Positions 1 through 7,680 of a DNA stretch of 64,000 nt are shown one piece after another. Both the position numbers and the translations under genes were made by a program. This DNA comes from Proteiniclasticum sp. (lineage in GTDB: Bacteria; Bacillota; Clostridia; Clostridiales; Clostridiaceae), in assembly GCF_003514505.1 (NCBI RefSeq), contig NZ_DOPX01000010.1, forward strand, positions 27,475 through 91,474, written 5' to 3'. The notes below the pieces were generated by a model, which had not been told where the DNA came from, made no database searches, and saw only the letters and a program-made list of their open reading frames with translations. How positions within the stretch are numbered: position 1 is the first letter of the stretch; every line of letters begins with the position of its first letter.

Positions 1-550
1 AATAGATGATGTCGACGATTCTCATCATGATGAGATCCGCCCGGCCTCCCACATACCCAGAAATACTGCCATAGAGAAGTCCAATGACCAGCACGATGAG
101 ACTGGCAAAAAGACCTACACTCAAGGATACTCTAGTGCCATAGACCACACGGATGAAGTAATCTCTAGAGAGGGCATCTGTCCCAAAAATATGAGGAAAG
201 ACCTCTCCGCCATTTTCTATATACTCCTGTTCCAGCTCTGAGTACTCAAAGGGTTTTAAGTTCTTCGCCCCACGGTCTCTCTTGCCATCGACTGAAATGA
301 TTTCTGAATACTTATAGGGCACCACCATGGGAGCCACCAGAATGGTCACAACGATGATGGATAACACCACCAGACTAAATACCGCCAAAGGGTTTTTCAG
401 AAGCTTTCTGATCCCATCTCGAAAGAATGTGGTGGACTCTCCCATCACTTCCTGCTGAAGCTTCTCTTCCTCTGTAGCCAGCTCAAACACGCTGGGATCC
501 AGCTGCAGACTGAGGCTGTTTTTTATAGTTGTACGTTCCACGCTTTGCAT
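1..550 (-). CDS. oppC: Oligopeptide ABC transporter permease OppC (partial, C-terminus beyond window)
   Basis: Inner-membrane permease half of an Opp/Dpp-type peptide importer. The first 183 residues are visible, read from the ATG at 548-550, which sits behind GGAGGGAGATC and 12 bp after the oppB stop. After a cytoplasmic N-terminus of about 55 residues there is a first membrane span, an extracytoplasmic loop that ends in GTDALSRDYFIRVVYGTRVS, and the second span followed by GYVGGRADLIMMRIVDII. The GTDxLxRD and GYxGGxxD motifs are standard for OppC-type permeases. The gene is cotranscribed with oppB, and the ATPases are expected beyond the left edge. Family assignment is firm; substrate class (peptide, possibly nickel or other) is inferred from the family only. 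Confidence 0.93.
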   Translation of the reverse strand, partial: MQSVERTTIKNSLSLQLDPSVFELATEEEKLQQEVMGESTTFFRDGIRKLLKNPLAVFSLVVLSIIVVTILVAPMVVPYKYSEIISVDGKRDRGAKNLKPFEYSELEQEYIENGGEVFPHIFGTDALSRDYFIRVVYGTRVSLSVGLFASLIVLVIGLLYGSISGYVGGRADLIMMRIVDIIY

Positions 551-562
551 CTGATCTCCCTC

Positions 563-1474
563 CTAATCGAAACTGATTCTTGGATCCACAAGCTTATACA
601 CCAGGTCACTGATGAGATTGGCAATGACCATCAGGGTCGCTAGAAAAATGGTTGTTGCCATGATCATGGGATAATCCCGGTTGGTAATTCCGCTGACAAA
701 CTTAGAACCAAGTCCTCCAATGGTGAAAACAGATTCCACCACCAGGCTGCCCGTAAGGATATACGCTGTCATGGGTCCCACATAGGTGACAATGGGAATC
801 AGGGCATTTCTAAGCGCATGCTTAAAAATAATCTTCCACTGGGCAACGCCCTTGGCCTTAGCAGTCCTTATGTAATCCTGTCCTAAGGCATCCAGCATGC
901 TGCTTTTGGTAAGCCTTGTGATATAGGCCATGGGATACAGTGAAAGGGCAATGACTGGAAGAATATAGTTTGTGGATTCCGCACTCCAGACCTGAATCCA
1001 TCCAAGCTGAATGGAAAAGACAAGGAGAAGCAGCGTCGCCAGCACAAAACTTGGAACTGCTGTGGACAAAGTGGAGAAGAAGATGATCAGCCGGTCCGGC
1101 AGCTTGTTTCTTGTCAGAGCTGCGAGGCTTCCCATAACAAGGCCCACGGTCAGCGCCACCACAACAGCCATGCCCCCCAGCCTTGCGGAAATGGAAAAGG
1201 ACTCCGTGATGGTCAGGGCGATGTCTCTTCCTGTTTTGATGGAAACACCAAAATCTCCTTGAAGAATGTTTCCAAGATAGAGCACATACTGTTCCGGCAC
1301 CGACTTATCCAGGTTGAAACGTGCTTCCAGCACAGCCTTTACCGCTTCACTGGGTGCCTTCTCCTTGGAAAAGGGTCCTCCAGGAATCGCATTCATGGTG
1401 AAAAATGTGATGGCTGTGATGATGAATACTGTAAGAGCCGCCAGGCCCACACGTTTTACTACATACCGAAGCAC
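563..1474 (-). CDS. oppB: Oligopeptide ABC transporter permease OppB
   Basis: 303-residue membrane permease that pairs with OppC. It starts with GTG at 1472-1474 behind AGGAGGGG. The N-terminus (MLRYVVKRVG, then AITFFTMNAIPGGPF) and the length are typical of OppB/DppB. The cytoplasmic coupling (EAA-like) loop is visible as LGQDYIRTAKAKG, with ALRNALIPIVTYVG after it, and the C-terminus ends in LVDPRISFD, the usual DPR ending. It is the first gene of its operon, directly behind a strong promoter, so the solute-binding protein OppA is not at this end of the operon. Substrate specificity cannot be read from the permease. Confidence 0.95.
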   Translation of the reverse strand: MLRYVVKRVGLAALTVFIITAITFFTMNAIPGGPFSKEKAPSEAVKAVLEARFNLDKSVPEQYVLYLGNILQGDFGVSIKTGRDIALTITESFSISARLGGMAVVVALTVGLVMGSLAALTRNKLPDRLIIFFSTLSTAVPSFVLATLLLLVFSIQLGWIQVWSAESTNYILPVIALSLYPMAYITRLTKSSMLDALGQDYIRTAKAKGVAQWKIIFKHALRNALIPIVTYVGPMTAYILTGSLVVESVFTIGGLGSKFVSGITNRDYPMIMATTIFLATLMVIANLISDLVYKLVDPRISFD

Positions 1475-1540
1475 TTAAACCCCTCCTTCTACCTTCAGGA
1501 TTTCCATTGAAACGGCAGAAATCCTGTGTTATTGATACCA

Positions 1541-1569
1541 ATATTATTCCTCTATTAACATTTTGTCAA
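1541..1569 (-). promoter_or_regulatory. Sigma-A promoter of the opp operon
   Basis: Minus strand TTGACA (1564-1569), 17-bp spacer, TAATAT (1541-1546). Transcription would begin near 1534, about 60 nt ahead of the oppB GTG. Near-consensus match with ideal spacing. Confidence 0.8.
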
Positions 1570-1990
1570 TAATATTAAACTCTTGATAATAACCTGATAA
1601 TCCCAAAACAATCTGAATTGCATAAAACCTCATCATCAACGACCTTTTTTGTCCTCATAAGGAATACATCTGTATATAGCACATGGCTGCATATTACCTG
1701 CTATGTTGCATAATTACGTTTACATAAATGTTTACACAGATATCTGTTTGAATAATCAGAAAATTATACTTTTAATAAATCTTTATAGAGAAGACATGTT
1801 CCTGATCAGGACATTTTACACCTTTGCCTTTTCTCTGACTTCAGTCCAAAGAAAAATGAAGAATTCACGGATTTTTTGTGAATAGATTAACGAGTTTTTT
1901 TGGAACTTTAAGCTCTCTTCTCAGTCCTCGTTCCAAGAGAGAGATCTTCCTCATCACGAAGGATGGCTTTTTCTATTTCTCTTCCTGGTA
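1570..1990. other. AT-rich non-coding stretch between divergent opp and FMN-barrel genes
   Basis: No convincing gene; a 60-codon plus-strand ORF at 1703-1885 lacks a ribosome site. Contents: a near-palindrome around CCTGATCAGG (1796-1814, arms ATGT/ACAT) that looks like a regulator site, and a short ATTCAC/GTGAAT hairpin near 1860-1882. I see no riboswitch class that I recognise. Confidence 0.4.
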
Positions 1991-1994
1991 TTCA

Positions 1995-2022
1995 TTCCGA
2001 ATTCTTCTTGAGATGGTATAAT
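1995..2022 (+). promoter_or_regulatory. Probable promoter of the FMN-barrel gene
   Basis: Perfect TATAAT at 2017-2022 with a weak -35 (TTCCGA, 1995-2000, 16-bp spacer). The start codon lies 25 nt downstream behind GAGGTGAT. Confidence 0.55.
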
Positions 2023-2047
2023 ATATAAAATTAAATGAGGTGATTTT

Positions 2048-2485
2048 ATGTCCATGGAACACTGCATCCAAATGGTTAGAGAAAACAGTTTCTGTGTTCT
2101 CTCCACATCCAAAAACAATCTGCCCAACAGTTCCCTGATGCTGTACCTTTCCAGTGAAAAAGGAGATACGCTCTACATGGTGACCCGAAGAGGCAGCCTG
2201 AAACATACAAATGTCATAGAAAACCCTGAAGTCAGCCTGCTCATCGACACCAGGGAGAACATTAAGAGCAGCTACAGCCATGTGCGGGCCCTCACCGCTT
2301 ACGGTAAGGCCTCCATTATTGAAGATAAGGAAGAGGAGGAAAAAATCCTGACTCTCCTTACAGAAAAGCATCCAGGCCTTTCTTTCTTCAAATCCATGGA
2401 AGATGCCTGCATCATCAAAGTCACCGCGAAAAAATTCCTCTACCTGGATGGTATAGAAGATGCGAAGTACTATACCTTCTCGTAA
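2048..2485 (+). CDS. Pyridoxamine 5'-phosphate oxidase-family FMN-binding split-barrel protein
   Basis: 145 residues, cytoplasmic. The sequence runs as a split beta-barrel: an N-terminal helix (CIQMVRENSFCVLST), strands ending in NSSLMLYLSSEKGDTLYMVT, then RRGSLKHTNVIENPEVSLLID, which is the usual KxxNIxxNPxVSL-type FMN-phosphate and dimer motif of small PNPOx-like and general-stress proteins. It is too short and lacks the C-terminal PLP-pocket region of true PdxH, so a general flavin- or haem-binding reductase is more likely than vitamin B6 synthesis. The start at 2048 has GAGGTGAT upstream. It appears monocistronic. Family confidence is good; substrate is unknown. Confidence 0.75.
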   Translation: MSMEHCIQMVRENSFCVLSTSKNNLPNSSLMLYLSSEKGDTLYMVTRRGSLKHTNVIENPEVSLLIDTRENIKSSYSHVRALTAYGKASIIEDKEEEEKILTLLTEKHPGLSFFKSMEDACIIKVTAKKFLYLDGIEDAKYYTFS

Positions 2486-2639
2486 GAAGTATCTTCAGAT
2501 CTGACTTGCATTGGGTATGACCGTAAGGAATCCTCCGTAACCTGTTCATCATATGAAAATAAATATGATGCAACGGCCCACCTGGCAATCTCTTTGTGGT
2601 ACACTTGAAAACAGTGAAAAAAATGATAAGGGAGAAATT

Positions 2640-3638
2640 ATGGATTATATATTTTGTAATATCAGCTGGATGAAATACTACAACGGCATCACCAGGGAGG
2701 ACCAGCCAAGGCATGGGGGCCATCTCATCAAGGACCCTTCCGATGTATTTGAAAAAGACAACTTCCGGGACTTCAACGGAAACTGCTATGGTTATGTACG
2801 CACGGGAGGGGACATTTTACTGGACAAGCATTTCCGCAGCGTCCCTCAGGGCGCCAAAGAGCTTCAGGGGGTCACGGTGGTGTTTACTGCCGCCCTCAAC
2901 GAAGAGGAATCCCGCATCGTGGGCTGGTATGAAAATGCCACGGTCTATCGGGAAATGGTAAGCCTTCCCCTTTATGAAGAGGACTACCTGTATTTTAACT
3001 TCAAAGCAAAAGTCACAGACTGCACCCTTCTTCCAGAAGAGCAGCGGACTTTCTCCATCAAAAGATCCAAATCCTCCACACCGCAAAAAGGTGCCTCTAA
3101 ATCCAATCTTTGGTATGCAAAATCCGAGTACGGAAGGACCGAGTTCATTCCAAAGGTCCACAGCTTTATCAGAGACTACGAAGGTCCCAAGGTTGCCATC
3201 GCTATCCTTGAGAACCTGAAAGAAGCACTGCCTATGGAAGATCTTTCTTTGGTTTCCTATGAAGATTTACTGAAAACTGCTGATGACCTCTATGAGGAAG
3301 AGCACTATAAAGAAGCGGTCCTTTACTATCAGGCCGCCCTTCTGAAAGAAGCAACCTATGAGGCAGGGTTTGGCCTGGCCAATGCTTACTGCCAGCTGAA
3401 CGCTTTCAGTGAGACCATCCGCATCGCAGAGGATCTTCTAAAAACCTTCGGGGAGAGCCGCGAACTCATAGAGCTTCTATATGTGGCCAGTGATGTGATT
3501 TTGGAGAAAGATAAAGCACCCGGATACTTCAGACGGCTCAACGAACTGGAAGGCACACCTCTTTCAGATCGGGAGTACTATGATTACCTCAATGAAGTGA
3601 CCGATCTTTTCCGCTCCTATGGACAGTATTTACGCTAA
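2640..3638 (+). CDS. TPR-repeat protein with an N-terminal PUA/EVE-like region, function unknown
   Basis: 332 residues if started at the ATG 2640-2642, which has AAGGGAG upstream; an in-frame ATG 29 codons earlier (2553) has no ribosome site. The N-terminal half (about 1-195) starts CNISWMKYYNG and contains RIVGWYENATVYREM, a WYxxAxVYR-type string that I associate with small PUA/EVE-like domains in restriction-type proteins, but that link is from memory and not certain. The C-terminal half (about 200-330) is helical, with tetratricopeptide-like pairs such as ADDLYEEEHYKEAVLYYQAALL and GLANAYCQLNAFSETIRIAEDLL. No membrane segment or signal peptide. No catalytic residues recognised. A hairpin terminator closes it, so it is a single-gene unit. 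Confidence 0.7.
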   Translation: MDYIFCNISWMKYYNGITREDQPRHGGHLIKDPSDVFEKDNFRDFNGNCYGYVRTGGDILLDKHFRSVPQGAKELQGVTVVFTAALNEEESRIVGWYENATVYREMVSLPLYEEDYLYFNFKAKVTDCTLLPEEQRTFSIKRSKSSTPQKGASKSNLWYAKSEYGRTEFIPKVHSFIRDYEGPKVAIAILENLKEALPMEDLSLVSYEDLLKTADDLYEEEHYKEAVLYYQAALLKEATYEAGFGLANAYCQLNAFSETIRIAEDLLKTFGESRELIELLYVASDVILEKDKAPGYFRRLNELEGTPLSDREYYDYLNEVTDLFRSYGQYLR

Positions 3639-3646
3639 TATGATAG

Positions 3647-3698
3647 AAAACGCACTCGGTAGATGCCACGATATAGGCGCATCCACCCGGTGCGTTTT
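3647..3698 (+). terminator. Intrinsic terminator after the TPR gene
   Basis: Outer stem AAAACGCAC/GTGCGTTTT (9 bp, perfect) with a further inner pairing GGT-GATGC/GCATC-ACC, followed by GTCCTTT. Confidence 0.75.
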
Positions 3699-3773
3699 GT
3701 CCTTTCCAGAGTTTCATCCGCCTTCCCCTTCAGACTGTCATAGAAAAGGCGTTTTATGGAGCAGTACATGTTT

Positions 3774-3801
3774 TTGTGATACCATGAGAAAAAGGTATTA
3801 T
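3774..3801 (+). promoter_or_regulatory. Promoter of the lipocalin-hydrolase operon
   Basis: TTGTGA (3774-3779), 16-bp spacer, TATTAT (3796-3801). It places the transcript start near 3808, which excludes the upstream TTG at 3801 as start codon of the next gene. Confidence 0.6.
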
Positions 3802-3824
3802 TGATTGGAATGAGGTTGAAGTGT

Positions 3825-4316
3825 ATGTTCTGGAAAAAACAAGAAACACCCATCCCCACTGTGAAAGAACTGGATCTAACGAAGTATCTCGGACTCTGGT
3901 TTGAAATCGGAAAGCTGCCGCAAAGAGAACAAAGACAGCTTACTCACGTCACCGCCCGGTATCATCTGGATGAAAAGGGCATTCTTCGGGTGCACAATAC
4001 AGGCTATAGAAACGGCAAGAAGGTTGGCATCCGGGGCAAAGCCTGGATCCGGGACAGTAAAACCCCCGGCGCCCTTTATGTGCAGTTTTTCTGGCCCTTC
4101 AAAGGGGAATATAACGTCATTAAGGTTCCAGAGGATTACCGCTACGCCGTTGTCGTCGGAAAAAGCAAGGAGAGTCTCTGGATTCTTGCCAGAGAGAGAA
4201 CCCTGCCCAAAGAAGATCTCCGGGAGATTCTTGATTTTCTGAAAGCCCATGGCATCGACACGAAGCGTATCCTGAAAACCAATCAGAAGGAGGAGAGGCA
4301 GCATGGAGCTCTTTAG
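3825..4316 (+). CDS. Bacterial lipocalin (Blc-like), no signal peptide
   Basis: 163 residues from ATG 3825. The lipocalin signature GLWFEIGKLPQREQ lies at about residues 22-35, corresponding to the GxWYEIAR motif of Blc, and is followed by the strand pattern VTARYHLDEKGILRVHNTGYRNGK, GKAWIRDSKTPGALYVQFFWPFKGEYNVI and YAVVVGKSKESLWILAR. That order (VxYxLxxDGxIxVxN, G.A, PG.L.V.FFxPF.GxYxVI, Y....V.....YLWIL.R) is the Blc family. E. coli Blc is an outer-membrane lipoprotein; this copy has no signal peptide or lipobox, so it should be cytosolic. Its last 14 bp overlap the next gene, a lipase-like hydrolase, so a role in carrying a fatty acid or lysolipid for that enzyme is an attractive inference. 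Confidence 0.88.
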   Translation: MFWKKQETPIPTVKELDLTKYLGLWFEIGKLPQREQRQLTHVTARYHLDEKGILRVHNTGYRNGKKVGIRGKAWIRDSKTPGALYVQFFWPFKGEYNVIKVPEDYRYAVVVGKSKESLWILARERTLPKEDLREILDFLKAHGIDTKRILKTNQKEERQHGAL

Positions 4317-5697
4317 ACAGATGAAAACCCATCCGATTCTTCTCGGAATCCTTCTCGTCTTGCCAGTGCTCTTTCTTCTCCTTGGAAAACCCCGGTGGCA
4401 GTTCTATCCCCTTTACGCATTGTTTCTTCTGACACTTTGCATCTTTTTCCTAAGATCCCTGGGTATTACTGAACCCTCCAAAGGGACAAACAGGTTCTAC
4501 CTGATCCTAGGCGGCAGTCTCCTTCTTCTTTTCCTCCTCTTTTCCGCCGTGTTCCCAAAGATGAAGATCAAAGAACCGGAAGGTCCCTACCAGGTGGGCA
4601 CAAAGATCTACCTGCTGGAAGACACCTCCCGGGATGAGCCCTATACAGAGGATCCGGAAGATCACCGGCAGATTGCCTATCAGATTTGGTACCCTGCAGA
4701 AAAAATTGACGGGTACCAAAAAGTAAAATGGATCACAGAAGGTAAAACTCTTACCAGAACTTTAGCAGAAAGCTTCCGGTTTCCCGCCTTCCTTTTGGAC
4801 CACACCGCAGAAATCTATGGCAATGCCTATTTAGATGCCCCGCAGCTTCCAGCAGATACGCCTTACCCCGTGGTTCTCATTTCTCACGGATGGCAAGGAT
4901 TCCGGCAGCTTCATACGGATTTTGCTGAACATCTGGCGTCTTACGGATTCATTGCCATTTCCATAGACCACACCTACGGGTCTCAAGCCGTACCACTGAA
5001 GGACGGCTCCACAGCACTGCTGAAAAAAGAAGCCCTCCCCAGCAGAGTCTCTGCGGAAGCCTTCCAAAAGGCCTCTTCCCTTCTTATGAGCACCTATGGT
5101 GAAGATGTCCTTAGTGTTCTGGAGGATCTAACCCGGCAGAAAGAGGAGAAGGATCCCTTCTTCCATGCCATGAATCTCAGCTCCGTGGGCGTCCTTGGAC
5201 ATTCTACCGGTGGCGGCGGGGACGTCTATGCCGCTCAGAAAGACCCTAGAATTTCTGCCCTACTTGGTCTGGACGCGTGGCTGGAACCCCTGGGAGGAGA
5301 TGCTCTTTCCCAAGGCCTCTCCATTCCGGCGCTTTTTGTAAGAAGCAGCCAGTGGTCTGAAGGACCCAACAATCTTCATCTCAGAACCCTTTTATCCGCA
5401 AGCAGTGAGGCTTCTTTGTTTGAGATGAGAGAGACCAACCATGTGGACTTCTCCATGGCCTATATGTACTCCCCCATTTCCCCCTACATCGGTTTTTCCG
5501 GAAAACTGGGGCCAGAAAAGTCCTCTGAAATCCAGAAGGCCCTTCTTTTGTCCTTCTTCCATAAAACTCTTGGCGGAAAAAATATCCCGGGGATTTTGCC
5601 TCTAGAAGATGTGCTTTCCCGGTATAAGGACCTTCTCCCCATCCAAGAAGAAGATCTTCCTTCACTATGGAGACCAGCCAGGGAAAGAAGCTTCTGA
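4303..5697 (+). CDS. Membrane-anchored alpha/beta hydrolase, PAF-acetylhydrolase (type II) family
   Basis: 464 residues. The N-terminus has about three membrane spans (residues 10-85). The hydrolase domain starts with the oxyanion segment VVLISHGWQGFRQLH and the strand FIAISIDHTYGS. The nucleophile elbow is GHSTGGGG, the probable acid is in LLGLDAWLEP, and the probable base is in NHVDFSM. This arrangement matches PAF acetylhydrolase-like enzymes and related dienelactone-hydrolase-fold esterases. The catalytic domain probably sits outside the membrane, though with an odd or even number of spans this is not settled. Translation is coupled to the lipocalin gene by a 14-bp overlap, ribosome site GGAGGAGAGGC inside the lipocalin coding end. 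Likely acts on short-acyl phospholipids or other esters; substrate unproven. Confidence 0.82.
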   Translation: MELFRQMKTHPILLGILLVLPVLFLLLGKPRWQFYPLYALFLLTLCIFFLRSLGITEPSKGTNRFYLILGGSLLLLFLLFSAVFPKMKIKEPEGPYQVGTKIYLLEDTSRDEPYTEDPEDHRQIAYQIWYPAEKIDGYQKVKWITEGKTLTRTLAESFRFPAFLLDHTAEIYGNAYLDAPQLPADTPYPVVLISHGWQGFRQLHTDFAEHLASYGFIAISIDHTYGSQAVPLKDGSTALLKKEALPSRVSAEAFQKASSLLMSTYGEDVLSVLEDLTRQKEEKDPFFHAMNLSSVGVLGHSTGGGGDVYAAQKDPRISALLGLDAWLEPLGGDALSQGLSIPALFVRSSQWSEGPNNLHLRTLLSASSEASLFEMRETNHVDFSMAYMYSPISPYIGFSGKLGPEKSSEIQKALLLSFFHKTLGGKNIPGILPLEDVLSRYKDLLPIQEEDLPSLWRPARERSF

Positions 5698-5774
5698 TTC
5701 CCGATGTAACATGCTTTTTTAGTGATTTCCACAGCCGTTCATGAAACGTTTGCTGTTTCGTATCCGTTCTGATA

Positions 5775-5803
5775 TTGAACATCTTTCTTCTCTTTTATAT
5801 TGT
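5775..5803 (+). promoter_or_regulatory. Promoter of the VOC-family gene
   Basis: TTGAAC (5775-5780), 17-bp spacer, TATTGT (5798-5803), 35 nt before the start codon. Confidence 0.55.
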
Positions 5804-5837
5804 AAAAGCAACCTATGGAAAAAGAGGAGGTACATCC

Positions 5838-6722
5838 ATGAAAAATATTGTTCCGCATCTGTGGTTTGACAAGGAAGCGAAAGAAGCCGTCACCTTCTAT
5901 ATGAGCCTGTTTGAAGACTCCAGAATGCTCCGGGATATTGTCATCGAAGACACTCCATCCGGAGATGCGCCCCTTCACTATTTCACCTTAGCCGGTCAGG
6001 AATTTGCGGCCATCAGCGGCGGTCCCTACTTCAGACTCAATCCGTCTGTGTCCTTCATGGTCCAGTGCAAAGAAAAAGAAGAGGTGGACCGGTTGTGGAA
6101 CGCCTTTGCAGAGGGTGGAGAAGTGCTCATGGAACTGAACAGCTATCCCTTCTCCCCTTATTATGGATGGATCCAGGACCGGTTTGGGCTTTCCTGGCAG
6201 CTCTCTTTGGTGGAAACAGAGCCCATCTCTCAAAAAATCCTGCCCTGTCTGCTGTTTGCGAAAGACGTCTGCGGCAAGGCAGAAGAAGCGGCAAACTTCT
6301 ATGCATCGGTCTTTCCAGAAAGCTCCGTGGATTTTGTCAGCTTCTATCAGGAGGGAGAGGCCTCTAGCGCTAAAGCCAAAGTGAACTATCTGCAGTTCTC
6401 CCTGCAGAAGATGCTTTTCACCGCCATGGATCATGCCATGGAAGGAGAAGAGATCTTCACTGAAGCCCTCTCTTTCATTGTGAACTGCAAGGACCAGGAA
6501 GAGATTGATTACTTCTGGGACCATCTTTCCTACGTGAAAGAAGCGGAGCAGTGTGGATGGATCAAAGACAAATACGGGCTTTCCTGGCAGATTGTTCCAG
6601 AGGACTTTGACGACATCTTTGTCACAGGATCAAAAGAGGAAGTGAGAAGAGTAACAGAAGCCCTTCTTGAAATGAAGAAGCTGGACATAGAAGCTTTAGA
6701 AAAAGCCCGGCTGGGTGAATAA
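5838..6722 (+). CDS. Two-domain VOC (PhnB / 3-dmu-9_3-mt-like) protein
   Basis: 294 residues from the ATG at 5838, preceded by GAGGAGGT. Two tandem vicinal-oxygen-chelate modules are visible: residues 1-135 (start PHLWFDKEAKEAVTFYMSLFEDS, end GWIQDRFGLSWQL) and 140-275 (PCLLFAKDVCGKAEEAANFY, end GWIKDKYGLSWQIVP). The GWIxDxxGLSWQ ending of each half is diagnostic of the PhnB-like branch annotated as 3-demethylubiquinone-9 3-methyltransferase-like. The family name is misleading: ubiquinone synthesis is not expected in a clostridial anaerobe, and no methyltransferase motif is present. A metal-dependent binding or resistance role is possible. Single gene with own promoter and terminator. Confidence 0.82.
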   Translation: MKNIVPHLWFDKEAKEAVTFYMSLFEDSRMLRDIVIEDTPSGDAPLHYFTLAGQEFAAISGGPYFRLNPSVSFMVQCKEKEEVDRLWNAFAEGGEVLMELNSYPFSPYYGWIQDRFGLSWQLSLVETEPISQKILPCLLFAKDVCGKAEEAANFYASVFPESSVDFVSFYQEGEASSAKAKVNYLQFSLQKMLFTAMDHAMEGEEIFTEALSFIVNCKDQEEIDYFWDHLSYVKEAEQCGWIKDKYGLSWQIVPEDFDDIFVTGSKEEVRRVTEALLEMKKLDIEALEKARLGE

Positions 6723-6733
6723 ATGAAATAGAG

Positions 6734-6782
6734 CAGAGAGTCTTGGGTGTATCTACCGCAAAACTCTCTGGTCTCTCTTTTC
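6734..6782 (+). terminator. Intrinsic terminator after the VOC gene
   Basis: CAGAGAGTCTTG (6734-6745) pairs with CAAAACTCTCTG (6759-6770) with one mismatch, followed by a pyrimidine-rich TCTCTTTTCT tail. Confidence 0.6.
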
Positions 6783-6814
6783 TATAGGTTCATTTCATCT
6801 TTTCCAAAAAAGAC

Positions 6815-7165
6815 TTACGCCTCTCTTAGAATTTTCTCCATGGCCTTTCCTTTGGCCAGTTCATCGATGAGTTTATCCAAGTAACGGACTTCTCTCATGA
6901 GAGGATCTTCAATCTCTTCCACCCGCACACCACAGATGACTCCTTTAATGAGGGTTCTATTGGGATGAAGCTTTGGTGCTTCCTGAAAAAAGTGCTCCAC
7001 CGTTTTCTCTTCCCTCAGCACTTTTTGGAGCCCTTCCTCATCATACCCTGTCATCCAGAGGATGATCTTATCCACTTCTTCTTTTGTTCTTCCTTTTTTC
7101 TCCGCCTTGGCCACATACATGGGATAGATTCTTCCAAAGCTCATACTGAAGACTTTGTGTGTCAT
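6815..7165 (-). CDS. DUF2200 family protein
   Basis: 116 residues, small soluble protein of unknown function. The opening VFSMSFGRIYPMYVAKAEKKGRTKEEVD and IILWMTGYDEEGL are the conserved core of DUF2200, a family of about 110-120 residues. It ends with a short helical tail. Start ATG 7163-7165. It lies tail-to-tail with the VOC gene and 24 bp downstream of the next minus-strand gene, with which it may be cotranscribed. No catalytic motif is visible. Confidence 0.78.
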   Translation of the reverse strand: MTHKVFSMSFGRIYPMYVAKAEKKGRTKEEVDKIILWMTGYDEEGLQKVLREEKTVEHFFQEAPKLHPNRTLIKGVICGVRVEEIEDPLMREVRYLDKLIDELAKGKAMEKILREA

Positions 7166-7190
7166 AATAAACCTCCGTTATTACTTGAAA

Positions 7191-7433
7191 CTAGAAAAGT
7201 CTCATGGCAAACCAGTACACCACATAGAGGATGAGAAGAATTGCTACAATCCCGGTGAGGTTCCGGTAAAGGCGCTTACGGCGCTGGGCTTTATAGGAAA
7301 AGTCTTCCTTGTCCCTTTTTTCCTCATCGGGAAGCTCCATCCGGTTCTTCTCTTTTCTTGCCTGCTCTTTGATTTCCACTTCCTGCCCCACCCGATTCGC
7401 CACATGCCGGTTCTGATCGAAATTGAAACTCAT
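7191..7433 (-). CDS. Small C-terminally anchored membrane protein
   Basis: 80 residues from ATG 7431-7433, chosen because AGGAGG lies 6 nt upstream; the longer reading from 7475 has no ribosome site. A highly charged cytoplasmic part (residues 1-55, many K, R, E) is followed by a single membrane span (LTGIVAILLILYVVYWFAM) at the very C-terminus. No family recognised. Probably cotranscribed with the DUF2200 gene downstream. Confidence 0.6.
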   Translation of the reverse strand: MSFNFDQNRHVANRVGQEVEIKEQARKEKNRMELPDEEKRDKEDFSYKAQRRKRLYRNLTGIVAILLILYVVYWFAMRLF

Positions 7434-7618
7434 GCTGATCCTCCTCTCCTTTTTTTTGCTGTTCTTTGCACTCATTTTACCACGAGCTGAAAACCAAGGG
7501 AAACAAAAGTCTTTTCAGGGCAGTCCTTTTGAATCTCTTTTCGTTTGGGACTTGTATCTATCCGCAACTCAGCCCATTATGAATTTATGAATTTTTACTT
7601 TACACCGATTCTTTTTCT

Positions 7619-7646
7619 TTGCGAAAGTCAGATGATTTGATATACT
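7619..7646 (+). promoter_or_regulatory. Promoter of the DUF1576 operon
   Basis: TTGCGA (7619-7624), 16-bp spacer, TATACT (7641-7646); the GTG start of the operon is 35 nt downstream behind AAGGAGAA. Confidence 0.6.
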
Positions 7647-7680
7647 AATTAAAAATTTATACAAAGAAGGAGAATCCTAC

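Noticed and set aside
1796..1814. CCTGATCAGG palindrome as a LexA/SOS box
   Set aside because: It does not fit the Gram-positive LexA consensus CGAAC-N4-GTTCG, and no SOS gene is adjacent.
1703..1885. 60-residue plus-strand ORF in the opp upstream region
   Set aside because: No ribosome site, biased AT-rich composition, no recognisable sequence.
5838..6722. 3-demethylubiquinone methyltransferase
   Set aside because: The family label is historical; the protein is a two-domain VOC fold without a methyltransferase motif.
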